The notes under the pieces are model-generated. The model did no database searches, was not told the DNA's origin, and saw only the letters and a list, made by a program, of their open reading frames with translations. A program made the translations under genes and the position numbers. A stretch of DNA of 64,000 nt from CAVSJJ01 sp963728395 (GTDB lineage: Bacteria > Actinomycetota > Actinomycetes > Actinomycetales > Dermatophilaceae): assembly GCA_963728395.1 (NCBI GenBank), contig CAVSJJ010000008.1:434001-498000 (forward strand). Reading direction: 5' to 3'. The stretch's first letter is position 1. Each line of letters opens with the position of its first letter. Below are positions 1-8,217 of this stretch, one piece after another.

Positions 1-1822
1 CCTTGACGAGGGTCTGCGCCGCGAGGTTGCGGGTGTCCATCTGGATCGACGCCATGTCGGCGGGGGTGACCTTGTCCAGCGCCTGGACCCGCTCCCGGAT
101 CCGGGCGGACCGGAACCCGTAGTCCCACTCCGTCGTGAGGAACGGCGAGCGGGTGTCGGTGACGGCCTGGTTGGCGGTGACGATGAAGCCCTCGGGCGGG
201 TCGTACGTCCACGGCATCTGGTCGAAGGGTACGAAGCCGCGCCAGTCATAGCTGGAGTCCCACCCCGGTGCCGGCCAGTACCCGGGCGGGGTGTCCGGGA
301 TGCCGGGCCTGCGGATCGGCACCTCGCCCGGCGCCTGGTAGCCGATGTGCCCGTCGACGTCGGCATAGACGAGGTTCTGGGCGGGCACCGCGAACTGACG
401 CGCCGCCGCCCGGAAGTCTGCGAAGTTCTGCGCCGTGTTGAGGGCGAAGATCGCGTCGGCCGTCGAGGTCGGCTTCAGCCCGGTCCAGGCCAGCGATACC
501 GCGTATGCCGTCCCGCGCTCCTGCTTGTCGGCCAGCGGCGGGCTCGTCCCGGCCTCGGCGAAGGCGGTGATGACGTCGGAGAGCACCGGCCCGTGGACGG
601 TGCTGCGGACCGTGATGGTCTGGGGGTCGCCGCCGCAGACCGTGATCGTCTCCTGGCGGGTCTGCAGCGGGAGCCATCGGCGGTCGCGCTGGTAGGTGTC
701 GCCGACGATCTTCTCGAGGTAGAGGTCGGTGACATCCGGGCCGAGGTTGGTGAAACCCCAGGCGATCGACTGGTTGTGCCCGATGATGACGCCGGGCACG
801 CCGCTGAACGAGAAGCCGGCGACGTCGAGCGGGCAGGACGAGGACACCGTCGTGCAGTGCAGGCCGACCTGGTACCAGATGCCCGGGATCCCGACGCCGA
901 GGTGCGGGTCGTTGGCGAGCAGCGGCTTGCCCGTCGTCGTCTTCGACCCGGCGACGACCCACGAGTTCGAGCCGATGCCGTCGCCGCGCCCGACGAGCGA
1001 GGGGATCTGCTCGAGGGCGGCCGACACCGCGGCATACGCGCGCTCGGCGCCCGCCGAGCGCAAGGAGGACGGCACCGAGGCCGCCGAACCGGTCGGGGGC
1101 CTGGCGCCGGGCGTCCAGTCCTGTCTCGAGAGGATCGGCGGGTGCTCGTCGTAGGGGTAGGGCGGGTAGATCTGGTTGATCTGGGCGACCGACATCCGGG
1201 CGGCCAACCGGGCCCGGGCCAGCTCGTCGGCGTAGTCGCCCTTGAGGTCCCAGGCCATGGCGATGAGCCAGCCGAGGGAGTCCACCGGCGTCCAGTCCTC
1301 GATCGAGTACTCCGGGAGCGCCACGCCGAGGGCGGTGTACTCCAGCGACACGTCCGACGGTGAGCGACCGTCGAGGTAGGCGTTGACCCCGTCGGCGTAG
1401 GCCTGGAGGTACTGCCGGGTCTCGGGCTTGAGGGTGGGCAGCTCCTCCTCGGCGATCTGGCGCCATCCCATCGCCCTGATGACCTTGTCGGTGTCGACCC
1501 CGTCCTTGCCGACGAGCTCGGCGAGCCGTCCGGAGGTGATGTGGCGACGCAGGTCCATCTCGAAGAAGCGGTCCTGCGCGTGCACGTAGCCCTCGGCCTT
1601 GGCGATGTCGGAGACGGTGTCCCCGTAGATCTGGGGCACTCCCCGGTCGTCGCGGATCACGGTGACCCGCCCGGCCAGCGCGGGAACGGTGACTTCGCCG
1701 CTCGTCGTGGGGAAGGGCTTGCGGATGGTGATGGCCAGCCCGACCACGACGACGAGGGCGAGGACGACAACCAGGGCGAGGACGCCCATACCGGTTCGAC
1801 GGATGAGCTTCGCGCGGGTCAC
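1..1822 (-). CDS. Penicillin acylase family protein (C-terminus beyond window)
   Basis: Ntn-hydrolase of the penicillin/acyl-homoserine-lactone acylase family, hydrolysing an amide bond outside the membrane. Reading leftward from a GTG at 1822, the N-terminus is MTRAKLIRRTGMGVLAL followed by a hydrophobic stretch rich in V and L, so a signal anchor. The family signature GIGSNSWVVAGSKT follows near residue 285; the Ser after Asn is the expected nucleophile exposed after autocleavage into alpha and beta chains. Further family blocks are PLLANDPHLG and SIAWGFTNLGPDVTDLY. The frame is open to the left edge (about 607 codons), so the C-terminus is missing. A later ATG at 1791 exists, but the GTG start keeps the positively charged N-region. 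The substrate cannot be told from sequence. Confidence 0.9.
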   Translation of the reverse strand, partial: MTRAKLIRRTGMGVLALVVVLALVVVVGLAITIRKPFPTTSGEVTVPALAGRVTVIRDDRGVPQIYGDTVSDIAKAEGYVHAQDRFFEMDLRRHITSGRLAELVGKDGVDTDKVIRAMGWRQIAEEELPTLKPETRQYLQAYADGVNAYLDGRSPSDVSLEYTALGVALPEYSIEDWTPVDSLGWLIAMAWDLKGDYADELARARLAARMSVAQINQIYPPYPYDEHPPILSRQDWTPGARPPTGSAASVPSSLRSAGAERAYAAVSAALEQIPSLVGRGDGIGSNSWVVAGSKTTTGKPLLANDPHLGVGIPGIWYQVGLHCTTVSSSCPLDVAGFSFSGVPGVIIGHNQSIAWGFTNLGPDVTDLYLEKIVGDTYQRDRRWLPLQTRQETITVCGGDPQTITVRSTVHGPVLSDVITAFAEAGTSPPLADKQERGTAYAVSLAWTGLKPTSTADAIFALNTAQNFADFRAAARQFAVPAQNLVYADVDGHIGYQAPGEVPIRRPGIPDTPPGYWPAPGWDSSYDWRGFVPFDQMPWTYDPPEGFIVTANQAVTDTRSPFLTTEWDYGFRSARIRERVQALDKVTPADMASIQMDTRNLAAQTLVK

Positions 1823-1872
1823 CCTGCGAGACTAGGACACGATTCGACGAGACACGGAGGGACGGGCCGGAG

Positions 1873-3435
1873 ATGACCTCGGGTTGGGCCCTCGCCGACT
1901 CGGCAGCGGATGCCTTCACGGTCGACGACCTCGCCGTCGTCCTGCTCATCGCGGCTGCGGTCCTCGTCGTGTCCGTCGCAGCCGTGCGGGTATCCGTCCG
2001 CTCGGGCCTGCCGTCGTTGCTCATCTACCTCGGCATCGGGCTCGCCCTCGGAGAGGGCGGCATCGGCATCCAGTTCGACTCGACGAACCTCACCCGGGTC
2101 CTCGGGTACGCCGCCCTCGTCGTCATCCTCATCGAGGGTGGCATCACGACCCGCTGGGACGGCATCCGCCGCTCCGTCGCGCCGGCCGCGCTACTAGCGA
2201 CGGTCGGCGTCGGCGTGTCGGTCGGCGTCGTCGCCCTCGTCGCCCGGTACGTCCTCGACCTGCCGTGGTCGGTCGCCGTCCTCGTCGGCGGCGTCCTCGC
2301 CTCGACCGACGCCGCCGCGGTGTTCTCCGTGCTGCGCCGGGTGCCGCTGCCGCGGTCGGTCACCGGGATGCTCGAGGCCGAGTCCGGCTTCAACGACGCC
2401 CCCGTCGTCCTCCTCGTCGTCGCCCTCTCCGAGCAGGCGGTCGCGGGCGGGGAGGCCGAGTCGTGGTGGCTGCTCGCGCTCATGGCGGTCCTCGAGCTCC
2501 TCGGCGGCGTCGCCATCGGGCTCGCCATCGGCTATGCGGGCGGCTGGCTCATGCGCCGGGTGGCGAGCGGCTCCTCGACGTTGTTCGCCATCGGGGTCGT
2601 GTCCGTCGCGATCCTCGCGTATGCCGTGGCCGACCTCGCGCACACCTCCGGCTTCATCGCGACCTATCTCGCGGCCCTCCTGCTGGGCAACCTCGGGCTA
2701 CCGCACCGGCCGGCCGTGCTCGGGTTCGCGGCGGCGCTCGGCTGGCTCGCCCAGATCGGGCTGTTCGTCCTCCTCGGCCTGCTCGCCTCGCCAGGCGGCT
2801 TCCCCGGCCAGCTGGGCGCGGCCCTCGTCATCGGTCTCGTGCTTCTCTTCGTCGCCCGCCCGCTCTCGGTCGCCGTCGCGTGCACCCCGTTCCGAATGCC
2901 ATGGCGGACCCAGGCCTTCCTCTCCTGGGCCGGGCTGCGGGGGGCGGTGCCGGTCGTCGTCGCGACGATTCCCATCACGGCCGGGATGCCCGGGGTCGAC
3001 TGGCTGCTCGACCTCGTCTTCGACCTCGTCGTCGTCTTCACCGCGATCCAGGCACCGACCCTGCCGTGGGTGGCTCGACGGCTCGGGCTGGACCAGTCGC
3101 ATCTCTCGCTCGACCTCGCTGTCGAGGTGACCCCCCTGGAGGAGCTCGGCGCGCAGATCCTCGAGGTCGATGTCGGGTCCACGTCGCGGATCGCCGGCGT
3201 CCAGGTCTTCGAGCTGCGCCTGCCCGCGGGGGCGCAGGTCACCCTCGTCGTGCGGGACGGCGAGGGGTTCGTCCCCAAGGAGTCGACGGCGCTGCGGCAC
3301 GGGGACCGGCTGCTCGTCGTGACGACTTCGGCCGCGCGAGCCGCCGCCGAGCGCCGGCTCTACGCGGTCAGCCGCGGCGGGCGGCTGGCGCGGTGGTCCC
3401 CCGGAGCCGACGGCGGCACGCCCCCTCAGGGCTGA
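1873..3435 (+). CDS. CPA1-type cation/proton antiporter with C-terminal TrkA-C domain
   Basis: Monovalent cation (K+ or Na+)/H+ antiporter of the NhaP/CvrA type, 520 residues. About twelve hydrophobic segments occupy residues 15-405. Conserved CPA1 features include the block GGVLASTDAAAVFSVLRR, where Thr-Asp lies in the unwound helix, and ESGFNDAPVVLL, carrying the Asn-Asp pair used for ion binding. SWAGLRGAVP near residue 355 is another family hallmark. Residues 415-500 form a TrkA-C (RCK_C) domain ending in HGDRLLVVTT, typical of the potassium/proton antiporter branch and suggesting ligand gating. The ATG at 1873 has a GGAGGG ribosome site about 10 nt upstream. It is divergent from the acylase gene. 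Confidence 0.92.
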   Translation: MTSGWALADSAADAFTVDDLAVVLLIAAAVLVVSVAAVRVSVRSGLPSLLIYLGIGLALGEGGIGIQFDSTNLTRVLGYAALVVILIEGGITTRWDGIRRSVAPAALLATVGVGVSVGVVALVARYVLDLPWSVAVLVGGVLASTDAAAVFSVLRRVPLPRSVTGMLEAESGFNDAPVVLLVVALSEQAVAGGEAESWWLLALMAVLELLGGVAIGLAIGYAGGWLMRRVASGSSTLFAIGVVSVAILAYAVADLAHTSGFIATYLAALLLGNLGLPHRPAVLGFAAALGWLAQIGLFVLLGLLASPGGFPGQLGAALVIGLVLLFVARPLSVAVACTPFRMPWRTQAFLSWAGLRGAVPVVVATIPITAGMPGVDWLLDLVFDLVVVFTAIQAPTLPWVARRLGLDQSHLSLDLAVEVTPLEELGAQILEVDVGSTSRIAGVQVFELRLPAGAQVTLVVRDGEGFVPKESTALRHGDRLLVVTTSAARAAAERRLYAVSRGGRLARWSPGADGGTPPQG

Positions 3436-3471
3436 GCGGGCGGCATACCCCCTCAGGTACACCGCCCGCTC
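3434..3471. terminator. Hairpin between convergent genes
   Basis: Perfect 10-bp stem GAGCGGGCGG / CCGCCCGCTC with an 18-nt loop. It begins at the stop of the antiporter gene and lies between it and the convergent signal-peptidase/LamG gene. There is no U-tract, as is usual in high-GC actinobacteria. The loop contains one GGCATAC motif. Confidence 0.6.
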
Positions 3472-3516
3472 GGCGGGTGGGCGGGCCCCTCAGCACCGCC
3501 CGGGTCGACGCGCCCC

Positions 3517-5181
3517 TCAGCGCGCCGCCGCATAGTGGGCCGAGATCCGCTCGGAGGTCAGGGCCGTCGGGTAGATCGCCGTCTCGCTGAGGTCGGCGGT
3601 CAAACCGCCGGTACCGCCGCGGACGAGACCGGAGACGTCGTCGGTGCCGGCCCGCCAGTAGCCGCTGGTGGTGCCGAAGACGAAGGCCAACGGAGTCGAG
3701 GCCTCTTCGCGGCCATCGACGTAGATCGAGAGGCTGAATGTCTGGTAGGCCACCGCGAGGTGGTGCCACCGACCGTCGACGATGTTCGTCGAGGAGACGA
3801 GGCTGGTCAGGCCGAAGAATACGGGCACCGCGGCGTGGCCGTCGGAGTCGACGTAGAGGACGCGGGAGCGGTTCGTGCTGTCACCCTGCGCAGGCGTCTT
3901 GTCGCCGAAACCGATGATCTGCGCGGGGGCGGTGCCCGTGGAGCGGAACCATGTCTCGATGGTGAAGTTGCCGTCCTCGCTCGTCCGGGACTTCTGGGTC
4001 AGCGCGCCCGTGGCGTTGAACCGGGTGGCGTCCGAACACGTCATCGCGCCGCCGAGTGGCATCGTCACCGAGCCGGTGTAGGAGCCGGAGGAGTCGGCCT
4101 GGGTGCTGCCGTGCGGCCAGCGGATGGTCGGGTTGTCGGCGAGCACGGCCGCGGCGTACGCCGTCGGGCCGCACATCTTCTTCGCCGTCGAGAAGGACGC
4201 CGCCATCGCCGTCGAGGAGGTGAACAGCGCGCCGGTCATCCCGACCGAGAGGCCGAGGACGGCGGCGGCGGAGACGGCGATCGTCGAGAGGCGGGCCCGC
4301 GGACGCAGCTCGCGCACCGGGCGCGCAGCCGCGTGCCGGGCGAGGTGCTGGCCGTCCGCGTGACCGGGATTGTGGCGGACGGGGTGGCGCACCGGATGGC
4401 CGGCGGGGTGCGGACGGGCCGGACGGAGCGTGCGGGGCGGCCGGTCGGCCGACGGGCGGGTCGGGACAACCGGCGGGGTGGCACCGCCGGGGCCGCCGTC
4501 GTCGACGTCGTCGTCGTTCCCGCGCTCGCCGTCGTGGTGGTCGTGGTCGGACGCGCCCTCGTCCTCGGTCGCCGCCGTGACGACGGCCGGCTCGAGCTCG
4601 AGGGGCTCCGCGGCGGACTCGACGCCGGCTCCCGTCCTCCCCCGGAGGATGACCTTGACGGCAACCGAGGCGTTGTAGCCGAGGACGAGCAGGAGCGGGA
4701 GGCCGAGAGTCAGCAGGCGCCAGGAGGCGTCGGTGTAGAGGATGACGTAGCGGCCGGCGCCCGGAATGACGGTGCCGGCGATGCCGACGACGCTGCTCGC
4801 GGGGGTGTAGTTGGGGTCCGGGACCGCGTTGGCGTCACCCTTGGTCTGGATGAACCGGCCCTCGGGCCGGTCGATGATCGCGTGGATCCGGTGGGTGGTC
4901 AGCTGCTCCTCGCCGGGGGCGTGGAAGGTGACGATCTGTCCGACCCGCAGGTCCTCCGGCTTCGGCGCCGGACGGACGATGACGACGTCACCGGCGACGA
5001 ACTGAGGGGTCATCGATCCCGAGAGGACGACGGCGACCTGCCGGCCGGTCAGCCGGAGGGCGGCCGCCCCGCCGACGGCGAGGAGCGCGCTGGCCGTCGC
5101 GACGACGAGCAGGGCCGTCATGAGGCCGCGAACGAGCCGTGAGAGCCAGTGGCGCCGGGAGCCGGGGCGAGAGGAGGCCAT
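3517..5181 (-). CDS. SipW-like signal peptidase I fused to a LamG domain
   Basis: 554-residue composite protein. Residues 1-185 are an S26B (SipW/ER-type) signal peptidase: a TM segment near 20-42, the nucleophile in VVLSGSMTPQF, His instead of Lys as general base in LTTHRIHAI, the GDANAVPDPN box, and a second TM segment near 150-170. Residues 190-300 are a linker rich in acidic, Pro and His residues. A third hydrophobic segment (SAAAVLGLSVGMTGALF) precedes a concanavalin-like LamG domain at about 335-554 (FTIETWFRS, DGRWHHLAVAY). That third segment looks like the SipW-dependent signal of a secreted LamG protein, so enzyme and substrate may be one polypeptide. The start at 5181 has the charged sequence MASSRPGSRRHW. 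The neighbouring camelysin-like gene lies just upstream on the same strand, so an operon is likely. Confidence 0.85.
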   Translation of the reverse strand: MASSRPGSRRHWLSRLVRGLMTALLVVATASALLAVGGAAALRLTGRQVAVVLSGSMTPQFVAGDVVIVRPAPKPEDLRVGQIVTFHAPGEEQLTTHRIHAIIDRPEGRFIQTKGDANAVPDPNYTPASSVVGIAGTVIPGAGRYVILYTDASWRLLTLGLPLLLVLGYNASVAVKVILRGRTGAGVESAAEPLELEPAVVTAATEDEGASDHDHHDGERGNDDDVDDGGPGGATPPVVPTRPSADRPPRTLRPARPHPAGHPVRHPVRHNPGHADGQHLARHAAARPVRELRPRARLSTIAVSAAAVLGLSVGMTGALFTSSTAMAASFSTAKKMCGPTAYAAAVLADNPTIRWPHGSTQADSSGSYTGSVTMPLGGAMTCSDATRFNATGALTQKSRTSEDGNFTIETWFRSTGTAPAQIIGFGDKTPAQGDSTNRSRVLYVDSDGHAAVPVFFGLTSLVSSTNIVDGRWHHLAVAYQTFSLSIYVDGREEASTPLAFVFGTTSGYWRAGTDDVSGLVRGGTGGLTADLSETAIYPTALTSERISAHYAAAR

Positions 5182-5298
5182 GGGACGTCCTTCGGGAGGG
5201 GAGGTGGTGAGCGAGGTGGTCCTGCTCGGGGCCCGTCGAGGGGGACGGGATGGGTGGCCGCCCGGGCGCCGTACTGCCGGCGCCCGGGCGGCGGTGGA

Positions 5299-5919
5299 TC
5301 ACGGGTTGTTGGCGATCTGCTCGGAGTCGAACGTCATCGTGACGTTCGCGGTCTTGCCCTGGAAGGCGTTGCCCGTCGCCAGCGGGAGGGAGACCTGCAT
5401 GCAGAGGTTCTCGCTCGCGCCGGCGGAGAGGGTGCGGTCGCCGGCCTGGGATCCGCTGGTGTTGTCGCCGATGACCTTCGTGCCGGCCGAGCTGGCGAGC
5501 GGGCCGGTGTAGATCTCGGTGCCGCTCGAGCCGAAGCCGGCGGTGGTGCAGGTCGTGACGCCGGCCTTGACCGTGTAGGCGAGCTGGCCGGCGAGGGTGT
5601 CGCTGGCGGCGTCGTCGGTCTTGATGGACATCGCGTACCGCTCGGCGAGGGTGCCCGCGTTCTGGACGGTGATGCCGGCGGTGAGGGTGTCACCGGGCGC
5701 CATGTTCGTCATGGTCAGCGGGACGGACGCCGCGCTGGCGTTGATGTCGACCGTGCCGGTGACGAACGACGTACCGGAGACGGTGGCCGAGTCGGAGAAC
5801 AGGGCCCCGGTCGTGACGGCGGTGAGGCCGACGAGCGAGACGATGGCGAGGAGCAGGGTGAGCAGGGCGCTGCGGCGGGACGTGCGGTTCTCGGCGCGGG
5901 CGGCGCGGGTTTCGGACAT
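5299..5919 (-). CDS. Camelysin/TasA-like SipW-dependent secreted protein
   Basis: 206-residue secreted protein. The N-terminus has a charged region (MSETRAARAENRTSRRSAL), a hydrophobic core, and then TTGALFSDSATVSGTSFVTG, the typical cleavage region and start of the TasA/CalY (M73-like) family. The remainder is beta-rich and Thr/Ser-rich, with TNMAPGDTLTAGITVQNAG, a recurring family block. In Bacillus such proteins are cut by SipW and can form fibres; here the adjacent SipW-like peptidase is the obvious processing enzyme (inference). The ATG at 5919 is chosen because AGGAG lies about 11 nt upstream; an upstream in-frame ATG would add 28 residues that look untranslated. Confidence 0.85.
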   Translation of the reverse strand: MSETRAARAENRTSRRSALLTLLLAIVSLVGLTAVTTGALFSDSATVSGTSFVTGTVDINASAASVPLTMTNMAPGDTLTAGITVQNAGTLAERYAMSIKTDDAASDTLAGQLAYTVKAGVTTCTTAGFGSSGTEIYTGPLASSAGTKVIGDNTSGSQAGDRTLSAGASENLCMQVSLPLATGNAFQGKTANVTMTFDSEQIANNP

Positions 5920-6557
5920 GGTGTGGATCTCCTGGGTCGAGGGGCGGGTGGTGCGGATGTCGGTGGGAACTCGGTTGTCGGCCGGGCCGGACTTTGCAAT
6001 CACCTGGTGAAGATTTACGTTCTCTTTACCTTTCGTTGATCAAGGTAATGGCGAAACGAATACCGCGTTACGGGTTCTGCGAAGGTGTGGCGGCCTCGGC
6101 GCGGCTCGAGACCGGCCGGGCGAGCCCTCCGGGGCCGTCCTGGAGGCCGGGCCGCACGCAGCCAATCGCGGTGTCGCACAATGGATTCCCCGAGTTGACG
6201 GCGACTTCCCATGCCGCGCCAACGCGGCGCCGGGAGCCCTGGGAGACGGCCTCGCGGCCGGCTGAGGACGACCCCTTGGGCTGAGGACCCCCTGGCCGAA
6301 CGGATGACCCCGGGCCCGGGCGATCGTCCGGGGGGCCCCGGCCATCGGGAGGACCGTCGGCGCAGGTCAGCGGTCCTGCGAGGGCTCAGCACCGGTCGCC
6401 GGCGGCCGCGTCGGGGCGGCGGCTGCACCCGTTCCTTGACCCGCGGCATACCTTCGGGCATATCCGGGCCCCGAGGCGCGTTCTCGATACCGGCGAGGGT
6501 ATGCCGCCGCCGATCCCGTATTCTTTCGCTCGACCATCCGGACCAGAGGAGACCGCC
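5920..6557. other. Long intergenic region with AT-rich promoter-like pocket
   Basis: No convincing gene in about 640 bp. Positions 5995-6060 are unusually AT-rich for the window and lie just upstream of the camelysin-like gene. On the minus strand a TTGATC and a GTAAAT hexamer sit about 19 bp apart, a possible but imperfect promoter for that gene. The rest (6061-6540) is GC-rich with no supported ORF. Two GGCATAC/GTATGCC motifs occur at 6445 and 6499. Confidence 0.4.
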
Positions 6558-6890
6558 GTGCCCACGTACGCGTATGCGTGTACCGAGTGCGACCACCGTT
6601 TCGAGGTCGTCCAGTCCTTCACCGACGACTCGCTGAGCGTCTGCCCGGAGTGTGAGGGGCGGCTGCGCAAGGTGTTCAACGCCGTGGGCGTCGTGTTCAA
6701 GGGCGGCGGCTTCTATCGGACCGACTCGCGGGGGTCGAGCGGCTCGACTTCGGCCCCGGCAGCCGCCTCGTCCGACGCGGCTGCGACGCGCACCTCGTCG
6801 CAGCCGGCCTCGAGTGGGTCCGGCTCGAGTGGGTCCGGCTCGTCCACAGCCATGGCCGACGCGGGTGCGTCGTCCACAGCCGCGAGCTGA
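6558..6890 (+). CDS. FmdB family zinc-ribbon protein
   Basis: 110-residue protein. The first 60 residues are the FmdB/CxxC_CxxC_SSSS regulatory-protein domain: PTYAYACTECDHRFEVVQS, then SVCPECEGRLRKVF, giving two Cys pairs for one zinc, and the family ending VFKGGGFYRTD. The C-terminal half is low-complexity Ser/Ala/Gly. The GTG at 6558 is preferred because AGAGGAG lies about 7 nt upstream and the encoded Met-Pro-Thr-Tyr start is standard; an upstream ATG at 6501 would add 19 unrelated residues. It is followed by the SAF-domain and mscL genes, an order common in actinobacteria. The molecular function of the family is unsettled. Confidence 0.88.
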   Translation: MPTYAYACTECDHRFEVVQSFTDDSLSVCPECEGRLRKVFNAVGVVFKGGGFYRTDSRGSSGSTSAPAAASSDAAATRTSSQPASSGSGSSGSGSSTAMADAGASSTAAS

Positions 6891-6929
6891 CCCCCGCCGC
6901 GCCCTCGCCGGCGCCCTAGCGTCGCCTGG

Positions 6930-7643
6930 GTGTCCTTCCTCCCCCGCTCTTCCGGCGTCCCCGACCGCTCCGCGCACACGGCGCCGGACGGGCGCCGACT
7001 CGCCCTCGGCCGGAGCCGCCGCGCGCGCTGGCGTCGTCGCGTGCTGCGCAGGGTCGCCTCGATCCTGCTCGCGACGGCCGGCGTCGGGCTGACCGTCCTG
7101 GCCGCCGAGCAGCGATCCGCTCCCCCACCGGCCCGCGTCGTCGTCGCGGCGGGTGACCTGTCCGGCGGGACCCGACTCGGCGTCGAGGACGTCGAGACCA
7201 CCCACGTGCCTGCCGCCGCGGCCCCACCCGGCGCGGTGAGCGCCGCGGAGGCGGTGGGGCGCCGGCTCGTCGGGCCGATCGCGGCCGGCGAGGTGCTGAC
7301 CGCGACGCGCCTGCGCGCCGACGACACGCGCGATGACGGCCGGGTCGCGGTCCACCTCCTCGCCGAGGATGCCGTCGCCCTGGACCTGGTGGGCGTCGGG
7401 TCGGTCGTCACGGTCTATCCCGCCGGCGGTGGCGCGGCCCTCACCCGCGATGGCGTCGTCGTTGCGGTCGACGCCGCCTCGACGGCCGGCTCGGCATCCG
7501 ACCTCGACCCGTGGGCGGAGACCGGCGCGCCGCCGGGGCGGGGGCTCGTCGTGGCCGTCGCCCCGGTGGCGGTCGACCGCCTCTTCGCGGGGCAGCGGCC
7601 CCTGGAGGGCCCGCCCGTCGTGTCGGTCGTGCCGTCGGCGTAG
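6930..7643 (+). CDS. SAF-domain (CpaB/RcpC-like) membrane-anchored protein
   Basis: 237 residues. A very basic N-terminus (GRSRRARWRRRVLRR) is followed by one TM helix (VASILLATAGVGLTVLAA) and a SAF domain at about 65-135: RVVVAAGDLSGGTRLGVED, then RRLVGPIAAGEVLTATRL. The C-terminal part (VHLLAEDAVALDLVGVGSVV) resembles the CpaB/RcpC region that lines Flp-pilus secretins. No pilus genes lie nearby, so a role in Flp pilus assembly is not supported by context. Start is the GTG at 6930. It lies 39 nt after fmdB and probably shares its transcript. Confidence 0.8.
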   Translation: MSFLPRSSGVPDRSAHTAPDGRRLALGRSRRARWRRRVLRRVASILLATAGVGLTVLAAEQRSAPPPARVVVAAGDLSGGTRLGVEDVETTHVPAAAAPPGAVSAAEAVGRRLVGPIAAGEVLTATRLRADDTRDDGRVAVHLLAEDAVALDLVGVGSVVTVYPAGGGAALTRDGVVVAVDAASTAGSASDLDPWAETGAPPGRGLVVAVAPVAVDRLFAGQRPLEGPPVVSVVPSA

Positions 7644-7729
7644 TCACCCCACCGACACGCGCCGGTCCGCCGGGCGCCCTCGCCGGCCCGTCACGGGTAC
7701 GTTTGAGCCTCCCGGATCCAGGAGGGTTC

Positions 7730-8095
7730 ATGAAGGGCTTCAAGGACTTCGTCCTGCGCGGCAACCTCGTCGAGCTGGCCGTCGCGTTCATCATCGCCGG
7801 CGCGTTCGGCGCCGTCGTCACGAGCTTCACGACGATGCTCATGGACATCCTCGGCAAGATCGGCGGCCAGCCGAACTTCTCGTCGTGGAGGCCCGGTGAG
7901 GTGCGGGTCGGGGTCTTCCTCACCGCACTCGTCTCGTTCGTCATCCTCGCCGTCGTTCTGTACTTCCTCGTCGTCAAGCCGTACGAGGCCGCCAAGGCTC
8001 GGTTCGACAAGCCGGTCGAGGTCGAGGAGGCCGTCGACGAGAGCCTCGAGCTGCTCAAGCAGATCCGCGACGCCATCCGGGCGCGCGGGATCTGA
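7730..8095 (+). CDS. mscL: Large-conductance mechanosensitive channel MscL
   Basis: 121-residue inner-membrane channel that opens under membrane tension to release solutes during hypo-osmotic shock. The N-terminus MKGFKDFVLRGNLVELAVAF is the diagnostic MscL amphipathic helix plus start of TM1, with the pore region AFIIAGAFGAVVTSFTTMLM. TM2 is FLTALVSFVILAVVLYFLVV, and the charged C-terminal helix (DESLELLKQIRDAI) forms the cytoplasmic bundle. Length matches the family. The ATG at 7730 has GGAGGG 6 nt upstream. It follows the SAF-domain gene. Confidence 0.96.
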   Translation: MKGFKDFVLRGNLVELAVAFIIAGAFGAVVTSFTTMLMDILGKIGGQPNFSSWRPGEVRVGVFLTALVSFVILAVVLYFLVVKPYEAAKARFDKPVEVEEAVDESLELLKQIRDAIRARGI

Positions 8096-8108
8096 CCCCC
8101 GCCCCTGT

Positions 8109-8148
8109 GTCCGGGTTCCTGGTCGTCAGGGCGACCGGAAACCCGGAC
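8109..8148. terminator. Hairpin between convergent mscL and helicase genes
   Basis: Stem GTCCGGGTT / AACCCGGAC, with an inner GGTCG/CGACC pairing, lying 13 nt after the mscL stop and before the end of the convergent helicase gene. No U-tract. Probably a two-way terminator. Confidence 0.55.
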
Positions 8149-8217
8149 GCAACGGCGAGCGGGCGGTGACGGGAGCGGCGGCGCTCACGCCAGGCGGCGC
8201 TCACCCCAGGGCGGCAC

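Noticed and set aside
246..2024. 592-codon minus-strand frame
   Set aside because: Arg/Pro/Gly-rich shadow of the penicillin acylase gene, which lies in another frame on the same strand and carries clear family motifs.
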